Shown here: positions 1 to 7,507 of the stretch, piece by piece
Layout: the number at the start of each line of letters is the position of its first letter
Position numbering within the stretch: position 1 is the stretch's first letter
From: a virus
Virus record (IMG/VR): IMGVR_UViG_3300022208_000024
Coordinates: 1 to 26,450 of that record
Reading direction: 5' to 3' (one strand)
DNA length: 26,450 nucleotides
The notes under the pieces: model-generated
The model's input: only the letters and a program-made list of their open reading frames with translations
Told to the model about the DNA's origin: nothing
Database searches by the model: none
Position numbers and translations under genes: made by a program

Positions 1-1642
1 CAGACTTTAATTTATTATAGTCTTCTTGCGATTTAATTTCCACACGATTTTCTTGCGATTGAATCGGAGTAAATTTTTGAGGATTTTCTATGATTTGAAT
101 TTCTTGTTTAGCGGCACTATTAAAATCTGTAAGAATTTTTTCAATATCTTCTAAATTTTGTTTGAATAAAAAGTGACTCATATTTGGATCAATTGATCCC
201 AATGTGCTTGCCAACAAGTCTAATTCTTTTTCAGAAACTGATCCTAATGCAGCCCCAGTAGGTGATGCTGCTCTCATGTCTGCCAATGCTTTAAATGCAA
301 TGTTTCCTTGAAGCGTTTTAACTAATTTTCTTATATCTGCCGCATCACTTGCTGGAATCCATTGTAAAATTGTTCCCGTAAATCCTGTTGCGGGAGAAGC
401 ACCTTCATAAATGCTTTTAATTTGCTTAATAGTTTTAAGCATTATATCATTTGTTTGAAGAGGTTGTTTTAAAATCTGTATTTTCTTTTCCTTTGGCAAT
501 TCAGGTTCAAGATCATATGTGATTTTGCCAGTTGCGTCTTTTTTGGCAGATTTAATTTTTAATCCTTCTGGAACACTAGTAGACGAAATTTGTTTTGGCG
601 TTGGAGGATCAATAACGTAAAAAGTTTGACCATCAACAGTCTCTTGCTTAATTGGATTTACATCATAATCGGGAAGCATTTTAGCAAGCATCTTGTTGGC
701 TTGCTCGGCATCCTGCCATGACTCGTATGCATTAGATACTAAATCGTCTGGTCGAATGCTTGCCATTTCTGGCATTGGGGCAGGCATTGCTGCCTCTTCT
801 TTTGCAATTACGTCTTCAATCCATTGCCTGCGATAACTTGTCGGAAGCTCGCGTTCTTGCTTTGCAAATTTAGCAAATTCACTCATTTGTTGTGGCGTTT
901 GCGGAACAGCAGGAGTCATTGCGCTTGCTTGCGTTTGTGCTGTAAGAACATCTTTCCCACCAACGTCAGGAGTTCCGTATGCTGTAGACGATGCTAAAAG
1001 GGTCTGCATTTCTGGAGGAACCATTGCTGTAGGTTCCTGCAATTGCCTGCCCTCTGGTGTCATTGCAAATCCAGAGAACAATCTCTTTTGAGGTTCTGGA
1101 AGTGGAATGTCCCGCAAACTGCTGACGCTCTGACCATCTGGAATGATAAAATCTGGGCCAATGCTAAAATCAACTGCTTTAGGCAATTCTGGTTCTACAA
1201 CTTTATTTTTTGGCTTTTCAGTGTTCTGGAACACTCCAGAAGGCAATATCCTTTTAGGTTCCACATTGCCACCACGATCTTGAATCAATGATTTAAGATT
1301 TTCTGTCCTATACAATTCATACAATTTTTCTTCAGGAGTCTTCTCTGCTTTGATTTCAGCAATCTCTTTTTCGCGTTCATGCTTTGTTGTGAGTGCTATG
1401 CCTGCTTTTCTTTCCTCTTCTTTATCCTTAAACGCCTTGATAATAGGTTCAGCGAACGCTTGGAACCCCTTTGCCGCACCCATGCTGACTAACTCCTGCT
1501 GCGCGGATGGAACCTCGTATTTTGGCATTGGAGTAAACTGAACGCTTACTCCAACGTCAAGAGCTTTCAACGCAGAAAGAGGACTCGCTCCAAGATTTGC
1601 GGTCTGAGGAGAGTATGAATAGCCACCAGTAGGGAGTGCCAT
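1..1642 (-). CDS. Large phage virion-associated protein, C-terminus beyond window
   Basis: The frame is open from an ATG at 1642 to the window edge, giving 547 codons with no stop. The N-terminus reads MALPTGGYSYSSPQTANLGA. A charged, probably helical or coiled-coil stretch rich in Lys and Glu lies near residues 65-110. The middle is rich in Pro, Met and Glu (about 150-330). Near residues 410-490 there is a conserved-looking block with GFTGTILQWIPASDAADIRK and RAASPTGAALGSVSEKELDL. I recognise this block from phage structural or DNA-transfer-like proteins, where the pattern 'IPGTDAADLR...EMRAASPTGGALGQVSERE' recurs. The last visible residues (SQEDYNKLKS) resemble the short SAF-like ending of that family, so perhaps only some tens of residues are missing. 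It follows the MGGGS protein by three bases and probably belongs to the same virion or ejection block. The exact function is unknown. Confidence 0.8.
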   Translation of the reverse strand, partial: MALPTGGYSYSPQTANLGASPLSALKALDVGVSVQFTPMPKYEVPSAQQELVSMGAAKGFQAFAEPIIKAFKDKEEERKAGIALTTKHEREKEIAEIKAEKTPEEKLYELYRTENLKSLIQDRGGNVEPKRILPSGVFQNTEKPKNKVVEPELPKAVDFSIGPDFIIPDGQSVSSLRDIPLPEPQKRLFSGFAMTPEGRQLQEPTAMVPPEMQTLLASSTAYGTPDVGGKDVLTAQTQASAMTPAVPQTPQQMSEFAKFAKQERELPTSYRRQWIEDVIAKEEAAMPAPMPEMASIRPDDLVSNAYESWQDAEQANKMLAKMLPDYDVNPIKQETVDGQTFYVIDPPTPKQISSTSVPEGLKIKSAKKDATGKITYDLEPELPKEKKIQILKQPLQTNDIMLKTIKQIKSIYEGASPATGFTGTILQWIPASDAADIRKLVKTLQGNIAFKALADMRAASPTGAALGSVSEKELDLLASTLGSIDPNMSHFLFKQNLEDIEKILTDFNSAAKQEIQIIENPQKFTPIQSQENRVEIKSQEDYNKLKS

Positions 1643-1645
1643 AGG

Positions 1646-2158
1646 TTAAACCCCGCCAAATGTTAGTCCAGATGCGGAAGGAATTGCGAATTGGTTTATT
1701 CGAGAAGTGCCACCACCCGATCCTTGGTTTGCCATTGCCGTTGTCATTGCAGGGTTAACCATGGTTGGTGGTACGTTAGCACCTGTAGATGGCAGTACTC
1801 CAGATGCTGCTCCAAGATTGGAAAGCGCACCAGCGCGAGCAGTATTGATGTCATAGCCAGTTCCAGTTGCTGCCGCTCCTGCGCCTTGTGCCGCAATCAA
1901 GCTACGTTGAAGCGCAGCAGCATCCTCTGCGGCCTTTAGTGCATTCATGCCACTAATCGATTGCTGGGCGCGTTGCGACCCCTCACGCGCAAGCATTGAC
2001 GCTTGCTGGTTTTGAGCCTCAATCATAGCGTTGCGTTGAGAAAGATCCGTTTCGCGGCGTGCGCGAGCTGACTCCTCTCTATTTTGACGCATTTGTTCCA
2101 GCAACACTGGTGTGTTGTCTGGTGGTGGTGGTGGTGTGGGCATTGATCCTCCTCCCAT
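1646..2158 (-). CDS. Putative internal virion protein, MGG-starting (170 aa)
   Basis: This protein starts MGGGSMPTPPPPPDNTPVLL. A Pro-rich tip is followed by a long predicted helix rich in Gln, Arg, Glu and Ala (about residues 20-95), then a Gly/Ala/Ser/Thr-rich low-complexity tail ending in FGGV. Composition and position suggest a virion structural or ejected protein, but no catalytic motif or named family is visible. The start is supported by a strong AAGGAG Shine-Dalgarno seven bases upstream, one of few in this window. It is preceded by a 64-base gap holding a promoter-like element and a perfect palindrome, so it may head its own transcript. Two other proteins nearby (3055 and 4717) also begin MGG. 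Confidence 0.75.
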   Translation of the reverse strand: MGGGSMPTPPPPPDNTPVLLEQMRQNREESARARRETDLSQRNAMIEAQNQQASMLAREGSQRAQQSISGMNALKAAEDAAALQRSLIAAQGAGAAATGTGYDINTARAGALSNLGAASGVLPSTGANVPPTMVNPAMTTAMANQGSGGGTSRINQFAIPSASGLTFGGV

Positions 2159-2165
2159 AATATTA

Positions 2166-2171
2166 CTCCTT
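2166..2171 (-). promoter_or_regulatory. Shine-Dalgarno for the MGGGS gene
   Basis: AAGGAG on the minus strand ends seven bases before the ATG at 2158. It is notable because most neighbouring genes have no recognisable ribosome binding site. Confidence 0.7.
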
Positions 2172-2204
2172 AATTTTAATGTTGATTGTTGTTTTTATTG
2201 TTAG

Positions 2205-2225
2205 TGAAATATATAATATATTTCA
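2205..2225. repeat. Perfect 21-base AT-rich palindrome between genes
   Basis: Ten-base arms (TGAAATATAT and its reverse complement) flank a single central base, with no mismatch. The palindrome sits in the gap upstream of the MGGGS gene, overlaps the proposed -10 region of the promoter-like element, and touches the end of the upstream cysteine-cluster gene. The stem is A/T except for one G-C pair near each end and is not followed by a T-run, so it is unlikely to be an intrinsic terminator. An operator for a dimeric regulator is possible, as is chance in an AT-rich gap. Confidence 0.6.
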
Positions 2226-2234
2226 AATTGTCAA
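2208..2234 (-). promoter_or_regulatory. Promoter-like element upstream of the MGGGS gene
   Basis: On the minus strand TTGACA (2234-2229) is followed after 15 bases by TATATT (2213-2208), then TTCAC. The spacer is shorter than the usual 17. The same TTGACAAT...15-base spacer...TATATTT..CAC layout occurs at 22041-22015, which is the main reason to take it seriously. The TTGACA lies inside the last codons of the upstream gene. Promoter activity is inferred. Confidence 0.45.
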
Positions 2235-2507
2235 TTTACTTCTTGCCTCTTTGCATAAGTCTGATCCGGGCTGGAATTTCCTGCAAGAATTCGGCCTGTC
2301 TGCATATACCATGCAGCACACCTTCTCACCAACTTTTCCGTCCAAGGCAATGCATCGAGAATCAGTAGTCTTCATAAGCGGATAGTCTTGCCTTTGCATT
2401 TCTTGCGGGATGCCAGTCGCATCAGATCGATCTCGTCGCAGCACGGGCCAAGACCATTTAAAGCAACAACAAGCCCCACACTTTTCGCAATCGTATTCAT
2501 CGTTCAT
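2223..2507 (-). CDS. YkgJ-type cysteine-cluster protein (94 aa)
   Basis: Ten cysteines lie in 94 residues. The N-terminal CEKCGACCC (Cys7, 10, 13, 14, 15) is the CxxCxxCC signature of the YkgJ / UPF0153 family, annotated as zinc- or iron-chelating or Fe-S proteins. It is followed by C52, C64-C65, then 'YADRPNSCRKFQ' (C75) and C85, matching the family's usual 'C..Y..RP..CR.F' second half. Length is normal for the compact family members. Biochemical function is not settled for the family; metal binding is inferred from the cysteines. It starts five bases after the MGGS protein ends, with no Shine-Dalgarno, so it is probably in the same transcript as its virion-gene neighbours. It looks like an auxiliary gene carried by the phage rather than a virion protein. 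Confidence 0.85.
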   Translation of the reverse strand: MNDEYDCEKCGACCCFKWSWPVLRRDRSDATGIPQEMQRQDYPLMKTTDSRCIALDGKVGEKVCCMVYADRPNSCRKFQPGSDLCKEARSKLTI

Positions 2508-2512
2508 TAATA

Positions 2513-3055
2513 TTAAAGCGGCCTGCGTACTTGAGCATAGGGATTAAATTGACCGCCGGGGGATGTTGCTTTATTTCCAAACTTGTTGCCATAAGCACCA
2601 ATTACAGAAGTGCCAATCGATTTAAATGCATCGGCCCAGCCTTGAGATACCTTTTCCTCTCCAGACTCTGGAACATCGTATCCACCCATCGATGAAAAGT
2701 TAAGACTGCCACTTCCATCGCTACTTCCATCGCTACTTCCGCGCTGCATGGCTGACCACGCTGAAGCGGAATCAGACCTCGATTTAGCAGCTCGTTCATA
2801 TTGGGATGCTGCTGTTTCACCAATCTTTCCAAACGCATTTTTAAAGGCATCTCCCATTTGGTTCTGTTGTTGCTTTTGGGGATTGTAGTCTGGCCTTGGT
2901 TGCGCTCCAGTTCCTAGTTTTCCAGAAAAGAAGTTTTGAACTGTGTCACCAGTTCTACCAATTGAATTTGATGCGCTACCAAGCAGTCCACCGAATTGAC
3001 TATTTAGCACTGGTGTTGCTGCCCCTGTTGTATTTGCTGGTTGTGATCCACCCAT
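2513..3055 (-). CDS. Putative virion protein, MGG-starting (180 aa)
   Basis: This protein starts MGGSQPANTTGAATPVLNSQ and is rich in Gly, Ser, Ala, Gln and Asn throughout. Short amphipathic stretches such as MGDAFKNAFGKIGETAASQY (about residues 67-86) and a run of SSDGSSDGSGS near 111 are visible. The end is GGQFNPYAQVRRPL. No domain is recognised. Composition resembles the other MGG proteins at 1646 and 3902 and fits a structural or ejected virion protein. It follows the PP-loop gene by four bases. A weak purine-rich AAGAAG lies upstream of the ATG. Confidence 0.7.
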   Translation of the reverse strand: MGGSQPANTTGAATPVLNSQFGGLLGSASNSIGRTGDTVQNFFSGKLGTGAQPRPDYNPQKQQQNQMGDAFKNAFGKIGETAASQYERAAKSRSDSASAWSAMQRGSSDGSSDGSGSLNFSSMGGYDVPESGEEKVSQGWADAFKSIGTSVIGAYGNKFGNKATSPGGQFNPYAQVRRPL

Positions 3056-3059
3056 AATG

Positions 3060-3902
3060 TTATTCTTCTTTGTTGTTCCAAGTTACTGGCTTAAATCCTA
3101 AGTCTGGTATTACGATATCATCGTAAGGCGCAAGATGCGAAATATTTGTGATTTTTGCTTTTAGCTTTGGGCAATCGACGTGTTGTCCTTGGTGACGATC
3201 AACGCAATTAAGGCAGACAGGATAAAAATCGGCATTCAATGACTTATCTGGATTATTCATCCATCCGTTCTTGCCTTTGACATATCGTGTTGGGTCTGGT
3301 TTTACGTTGTTTGTCTCTAGGTACTCGTAAACATCCTCGTCAGTCCAATCTTTTAAAAGATAAAGTGACACGGGATTTCCATCGACGTGACGAATATCTT
3401 GCGCCAGTGGCACATGACCCTTAATCAAATCTGTGTCGGTATATTTAGTTCCAATCCATACTGCATTCCACGGGAAATTAAAATTTCCAGTTGGACGCAT
3501 TAAAAAATCATCAACTCCACACATATATGGTTCATTTTCTTTAGGACGTTCTGTTCCCAAAGAAAGAATAATACTATTTTGACCCCATTGAAAATAATGA
3601 AGTAGATCAAAGCGAACTTCACCTGTTTCAACATCTGGCCCATCTGCAAGAGTATGTTTAAATGCTGGATACTCATATACAGATAATTGCCAATCTTTAA
3701 TTAACTTGTCTGAATATGCATATCTTTCGCGAAATTTGGGTTGTCTAAACTGAACAACTGGAATATCAATTCCACATTTAAATTTTAAAAAGTGTAAAAG
3801 GACAGTTGAATCCTTTCCGCCAGACCAAAAAATGACCGAATTGGGCCATTGCTTGTTCCAATTAACTGCTTTATGGATTGTTTTATGTATTAGGTTTTTC
3901 AT
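3060..3902 (-). CDS. PAPS-reductase-like PP-loop (adenine nucleotide alpha hydrolase) protein
   Basis: The PP-loop motif is clear: residues 26-33 read WSGGKDST, the nucleotide-binding signature of the PAPS reductase / ATP sulfurylase small subunit / DndC-like superfamily. Further family-like features are FRERYAYSDKLIKDW (58-71), which follows the second beta strand, and DWTDEDVYEYL (185-195), which matches the 'W.. edV..Y' helix of PAPS reductases. The C-terminal region holds C230-x2-C233 and C244 in place of the ECGLH-type catalytic motif of true CysH, so an assimilatory PAPS reductase role is not supported. Phage members of this family are usually annotated simply as phosphoadenosine phosphosulfate reductase family. 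Chemistry here could be sulfur transfer or adenylation. The ATG overlaps the preceding stop by one base (TAATG), implying coupled translation with the MGGK virion gene. Confidence 0.85.
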   Translation of the reverse strand: MKNLIHKTIHKAVNWNKQWPNSVIFWSGGKDSTVLLHFLKFKCGIDIPVVQFRQPKFRERYAYSDKLIKDWQLSVYEYPAFKHTLADGPDVETGEVRFDLLHYFQWGQNSIILSLGTERPKENEPYMCGVDDFLMRPTGNFNFPWNAVWIGTKYTDTDLIKGHVPLAQDIRHVDGNPVSLYLLKDWTDEDVYEYLETNNVKPDPTRYVKGKNGWMNNPDKSLNADFYPVCLNCVDRHQGQHVDCPKLKAKITNISHLAPYDDIVIPDLGFKPVTWNNKEE

Positions 3903-4717
3903 TAAATAATAACCGCAGCACCAAGAGCTGCACCACCAACTGCTCCACCCGCACTAAGCCATGAACCAGTTGCTGAATTTTTGCTTTGTGCGTTTTGGGC
4001 CATGACTTGGTTCATCATGTTATTGTAATTTTGAGTATCGGCAACATTTGCAGCGTGAGCAGATTGAATGTTACCCATAGAGCGGTTGATTGCGTCTTGA
4101 GCAGTTTGACCTAGACCTTGCGCTCCAGACAGGAGTCCACGTTGCCAATCTTGTAAGCCTTGTAGGTTCTGTCCTCTTGCGGCCTGTTGTGCAGCAATCA
4201 ACGAGCTGGGGTCAATGCCCCCCTGCATTTGAGTTGCATCAAGATACTTTTGACGCAAAGCCAAGTCTTCCAAAGCAATCTGCCTTCCTTGTGCCGTGGA
4301 TTGGTCGAACATTGCAGACCTTCCAATAGTGGATCCCATATCCAATCCAGTTCCCATCATTTGAGCCAATCCCTTGGTCTTTGCCCATTGGCTCAACTTG
4401 TCTTGCCAACTCTCAGGGGAGGTTAACTTCTCAACAGTCTCACCCATTCCTGCTCGCATCCTTGCTGTTTCTGGATCTACGGACTCTTCAAATTGCCGTG
4501 CGCGATTGGCATTCTCAATTCCTAACTCAAAAGCCTGTTGTGAAACTTGGGATGGATCAAATGTTTGCTCAATTGGTTTTAATTGTGATGTTAATTCAAG
4601 AAATCTAGCTTGAGATGCAAGGCCACCATACATTCCTTTGTTTGCCTCGGATGCCATCATCATATTGAGTTCTGGACGAGGACGTTGAATTTGAGGAGTA
4701 TATGTTTTGCCACCCAT
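3902..4717 (-). CDS. Putative internal virion / DNA-ejection protein, MGG-starting (271 aa)
   Basis: The N-terminus is MGGKTYTPQIQRPRPELNMM. The body is rich in Gln, Ala, Met and Ser with long predicted helices (about residues 25-110 and 130-245). The C-terminus becomes small and hydrophobic (WLSAGGAVGGAALGAAVII), like a glycine-zipper membrane-inserting segment. That architecture is common in podovirus internal or ejected proteins, which are helical, enter with the DNA and cross membranes; I do not see a match to a named one. The stop overlaps the start of the PP-loop gene by one base. No Shine-Dalgarno is evident before the ATG. Confidence 0.75.
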   Translation of the reverse strand: MGGKTYTPQIQRPRPELNMMMASEANKGMYGGLASQARFLELTSQLKPIEQTFDPSQVSQQAFELGIENANRARQFEESVDPETARMRAGMGETVEKLTSPESWQDKLSQWAKTKGLAQMMGTGLDMGSTIGRSAMFDQSTAQGRQIALEDLALRQKYLDATQMQGGIDPSSLIAAQQAARGQNLQGLQDWQRGLLSGAQGLGQTAQDAINRSMGNIQSAHAANVADTQNYNNMMNQVMAQNAQSKNSATGSWLSAGGAVGGAALGAAVII

Positions 4718-4724
4718 AAGTTTA

Positions 4725-5105
4725 TTAAGCTAAAGAGTAAACTTCTCTTTTGAGAGGAGTCAACCCTAATTTTTCAATTATTTGGTTTGTAAAGTTAGGT
4801 CGTTCATCTGCTAATGGAACACCGATGAATCCCGGTGAGTTTGAAAGTTGCGAATGTGCCTTCCAGTCACTCATAACCTGTATAACATCTTGTGGTCTTG
4901 TATACTTTGGATGAAATGCTGGATAAATTGTAGGTATAAAAACATGATCAGAATATCCAAATAACACACCATTACGATAATGTGCATATACATTAATATT
5001 AGGATGCTCTATGATCTTATGATTAAATTCTTCAGAAAAATCAACGAGTTCTAAGAATTCATTAGTTCCATTTTGCAGAAGTTTATATTCAATTTGTGGC
5101 CTCAT
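4725..5105 (-). CDS. Hypothetical protein (126 aa), possibly GNAT-like
   Basis: This is a mixed alpha/beta soluble protein starting MRPQIEYKLLQNGTNEFLEL. Several aromatic and His residues cluster in the middle (VYAHYRNGVLFGYSDHVF, about 39-56, and YPAFHPKYTRP, about 61-71). The ending EKLGLTPLKREVYSL is reminiscent of the last strands of GNAT acetyltransferases, but no acetyl-CoA loop (Q/RxxGxG/A) is visible, so this is only a guess. It lies between a small cysteine-motif gene and the MGGK virion gene, five and seven bases away, in the same direction. Function unknown. Confidence 0.7.
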   Translation of the reverse strand: MRPQIEYKLLQNGTNEFLELVDFSEEFNHKIIEHPNINVYAHYRNGVLFGYSDHVFIPTIYPAFHPKYTRPQDVIQVMSDWKAHSQLSNSPGFIGVPLADERPNFTNQIIEKLGLTPLKREVYSLA

Positions 5106-5110
5106 ATGTA

Positions 5111-5365
5111 TTAATTAAATCCAACCAGAATGTCATCTGGATTGGCTATTGTTTGTGTATAGTTCGCAAATCTGTCAGCCTGTTCTTTCAGAATATTATT
5201 GCGGGTAGAGTTACTACCACAGAGCGCACATGGCAAGCAATTATTTTGACCAGTCGTAAATGGAATTGAAGAATAAATTGGAACCACGGGATCATCACCA
5301 AATGGCGATATGAACTTGTTTGGGAAGTTCGACACTTCTTTAGTTGCTGTAATGATGCTTGGCAT
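5111..5365 (-). CDS. Small protein with CxxCxxC motif (84 aa)
   Basis: I chose the ATG at 5365 (MPSIITATKEVSNFPNKF), one base after the stop of the nozzle gene; the frame stays open upstream, but that part overlaps the nozzle C-terminus and is probably noncoding. The middle carries NNCLPCALCGSN, a C-x2-C-x2-C cluster that could bind zinc or iron, or be oxidised. The C-terminus is acidic and polar (NPDDILVGFN). No domain is recognised. The position straight after the nozzle gene suggests co-expression with the tail genes. No Shine-Dalgarno is visible. Confidence 0.65.
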   Translation of the reverse strand: MPSIITATKEVSNFPNKFISPFGDDPVVPIYSSIPFTTGQNNCLPCALCGSNSTRNNILKEQADRFANYTQTIANPDDILVGFN

Positions 5366-5366
5366 A

Positions 5367-7505
5367 TTAACAAGGATTCTGCGCTTTAAATTGTTGTGCA
5401 GCGGAGGTTGCCGATTGCATTGCAAGCACTCCTGCCTCCTCTTGAGCGTGTTCAAAACTGATGTAAGACAAAAATGTTGCTGATGCAGTGGCCGAAATTG
5501 ATTTCGTTGGATCAGCATCACAGATTAGCGTGACTGTCTTCCAAACTTTTGCACTGTAGGAGTTATCATTTGCGGATTGTTGTTCGTATGGGTTTGGAAG
5601 CAAATCAATCGACAATGTTTCACCAGTCTGTGCAACAACGCACGATTTTGTTTCATCGCCCTGCGGCACACCAGTTGATTTTTCTTGCCAAGGATCCATG
5701 AAGAGTCTAACAATCTCAACTCCGAATTCACCGCACCACTCGATTAGTAGCGAGAATGCCTTATCGACATCGTCTGTCAGATATGACTCGCAGGTAGAAA
5801 CAAGTGAATTGCGTTGCGCTGATTCAGTCGTGAGTCTTCTATATTGGGAGTTCAAAAACCCTAGATTCTTAATCTCGGATTCATATGGGGTATTTTCCCA
5901 CTGGTAGTCAGAAGTGACTGCCAGAATGCGCTTCTCTAGGATTGGGTTGTATGACCCCTTGCTGCCCCTGTAAGACACTTTTAAGTCAACTGTTCCACCA
6001 ATCTGCGTGGATTCGATTTCAGCGTAGATAAACTTCTTTAAATCCATCTCATCACCAAGCAATGGAGTTTCAAACTGCGAGTAAATGCGATTGTAAAGTG
6101 TTGTTGTGGTTTTGTCTGGATTGATCTGAAGGTAAGAATCAACTCGTTCTGGCTGGAATGATTCCCAGAGATGGTTGAATGAACCATCATTTGTTGCTGC
6201 GTAATCCACAGAAAAATGGAAACACCTAGATTGCCCGTCAATAACACCTGTAGTCCATTCTACTGGACGTGTGCCTGTCCAAACTCCAGACCATGCAGGA
6301 AATCTATTTTCCCCACCACTCCATTCTGAAGCGGTGGCATAATCCATAACCATTGTATCTGAATTAAGGGTCTGCAAGTAAGGGATTGAATAGAGCAAAT
6401 AATTTTCAAATCCAGTAGCACAAATCTTTGTTGGGTCAGCGGCCATCAGTCTCTTTGCTCTTGCCATCTCAACGTCTTTATAAAGCACTTGCGAAGATAA
6501 ATACGATGTTGCTGCAATGTCACCTGTCATCAGTCCACCCTGAGCATACCACCACATTTGACCCGCTTGAAAAGCAATTGATTTTCCTGCAACGCAACCA
6601 ACAGTTGGGTAAAGAGTCGATTGGAAGTTTTCGGTAGTGACCCATTGATCTCGATCAAGGATTCCCGATTTAAGCTGGAAAGTAGAACGATCCGTAAAGA
6701 CAATCAATCGGGTGGACGTATCTTGACCGACATAACTTGTCATGCCAGTGATAGGACGCGAAAAACTAAAGTCACCACGGGAAGTGCCTGTTGTACGTTC
6801 TTGGAATGAGGTTGGATCACCTAAGTCAGATGCAATCACAATATTCTTGTCAGCAATCCACATTCTGTTGCCAGAGTATGCCATCCAATATCCTACTGGA
6901 ATTGTAGAGAGTTGAAAGCCTGCCTTATCAGAACCATCCCAGTACGAAGGGTATGAAATGCCATCTTGGATCATAACAATTCGATGTGCTGGGGTAGCGA
7001 ATTCTTGAGATCCAGTAGATAGATTGGCTGAACGTGTGGCAAGTTCAAATACGAATTGATCAACGTCTGGTGACATCGCAATGTTTTTAAGCCGAAAATC
7101 TTCCCAGTTGCTTGGCTGAACTAGAGGGAATGGAGAGAAATAGACTTTTCCGTTTACCGCAAAAACCATGTAGGACAACTCGCTTGCAATTACGCCATTT
7201 CCATCCACGTCGAATATTTTAGCTGGAGTTGTTGTAATAACCCCATCTCGATCTTGCGTGAGTGCGGCTTCCTTTTGTTTGTTAGAGGAAAACAAGATGC
7301 CACCTTGGAAATTGCCAGCGGGAAGGGAAAGCTGCATTTTATGCCCGGGTCTTGTTTGCACGATGCCACCACGGAAAGTTACATTGACCCCCCACTTGCA
7401 TTGGTTCTCAGGCAATAACCAAGGATTCCTAACAGAATTAACTCCCTGAATCCATCCTGATGATACCTTTTTAAGTCTGCCTGATGTAATGTTTTCACTT
7501 TTCAT
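5367..7505 (-). CDS. Tail nozzle / stabilisation protein, P22 gp10 / T7 gp12 type
   Basis: This 712-residue protein has the N-terminal block NPWLLPENQCKWGVNVTFRG followed by GIVQTRPGHK (about residues 27-56). That is the hallmark start of the podovirus tail-stabilisation or nozzle family ('N..lR.G....RPG'). The middle is beta-rich with repeated short strand pairs (YPSYWDG, WMAYSGNRMWIADKN, TRLIVFTDRSTFQLKSG), consistent with the beta-propeller of P22 gp10 and T7 gp12. The C-terminal ~250 residues are probably an additional domain and end in Ala/Gln-rich helix. In relatives it forms a hexameric tube at the bottom of the short tail that closes the DNA channel. It directly follows the adaptor gene (two bases), the classic order. 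Confidence 0.8.
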   Translation of the reverse strand: MKSENITSGRLKKVSSGWIQGVNSVRNPWLLPENQCKWGVNVTFRGGIVQTRPGHKMQLSLPAGNFQGGILFSSNKQKEAALTQDRDGVITTTPAKIFDVDGNGVIASELSYMVFAVNGKVYFSPFPLVQPSNWEDFRLKNIAMSPDVDQFVFELATRSANLSTGSQEFATPAHRIVMIQDGISYPSYWDGSDKAGFQLSTIPVGYWMAYSGNRMWIADKNIVIASDLGDPTSFQERTTGTSRGDFSFSRPITGMTSYVGQDTSTRLIVFTDRSTFQLKSGILDRDQWVTTENFQSTLYPTVGCVAGKSIAFQAGQMWWYAQGGLMTGDIAATSYLSSQVLYKDVEMARAKRLMAADPTKICATGFENYLLYSIPYLQTLNSDTMVMDYATASEWSGGENRFPAWSGVWTGTRPVEWTTGVIDGQSRCFHFSVDYAATNDGSFNHLWESFQPERVDSYLQINPDKTTTTLYNRIYSQFETPLLGDEMDLKKFIYAEIESTQIGGTVDLKVSYRGSKGSYNPILEKRILAVTSDYQWENTPYESEIKNLGFLNSQYRRLTTESAQRNSLVSTCESYLTDDVDKAFSLLIEWCGEFGVEIVRLFMDPWQEKSTGVPQGDETKSCVVAQTGETLSIDLLPNPYEQQSANDNSYSAKVWKTVTLICDADPTKSISATASATFLSYISFEHAQEEAGVLAMQSATSAAQQFKAQNPC

Positions 7506-7507
7506 TG

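Noticed and set aside
5366-5521. N-terminal extension of the CxxCxxC protein to an ATG at 5521
   Set aside because: Would overlap the nozzle gene C-terminus by over 150 bases; the extension is Arg/Gln/His-rich like a frame shadow. The ATG at 5365 sits one base after the nozzle stop.
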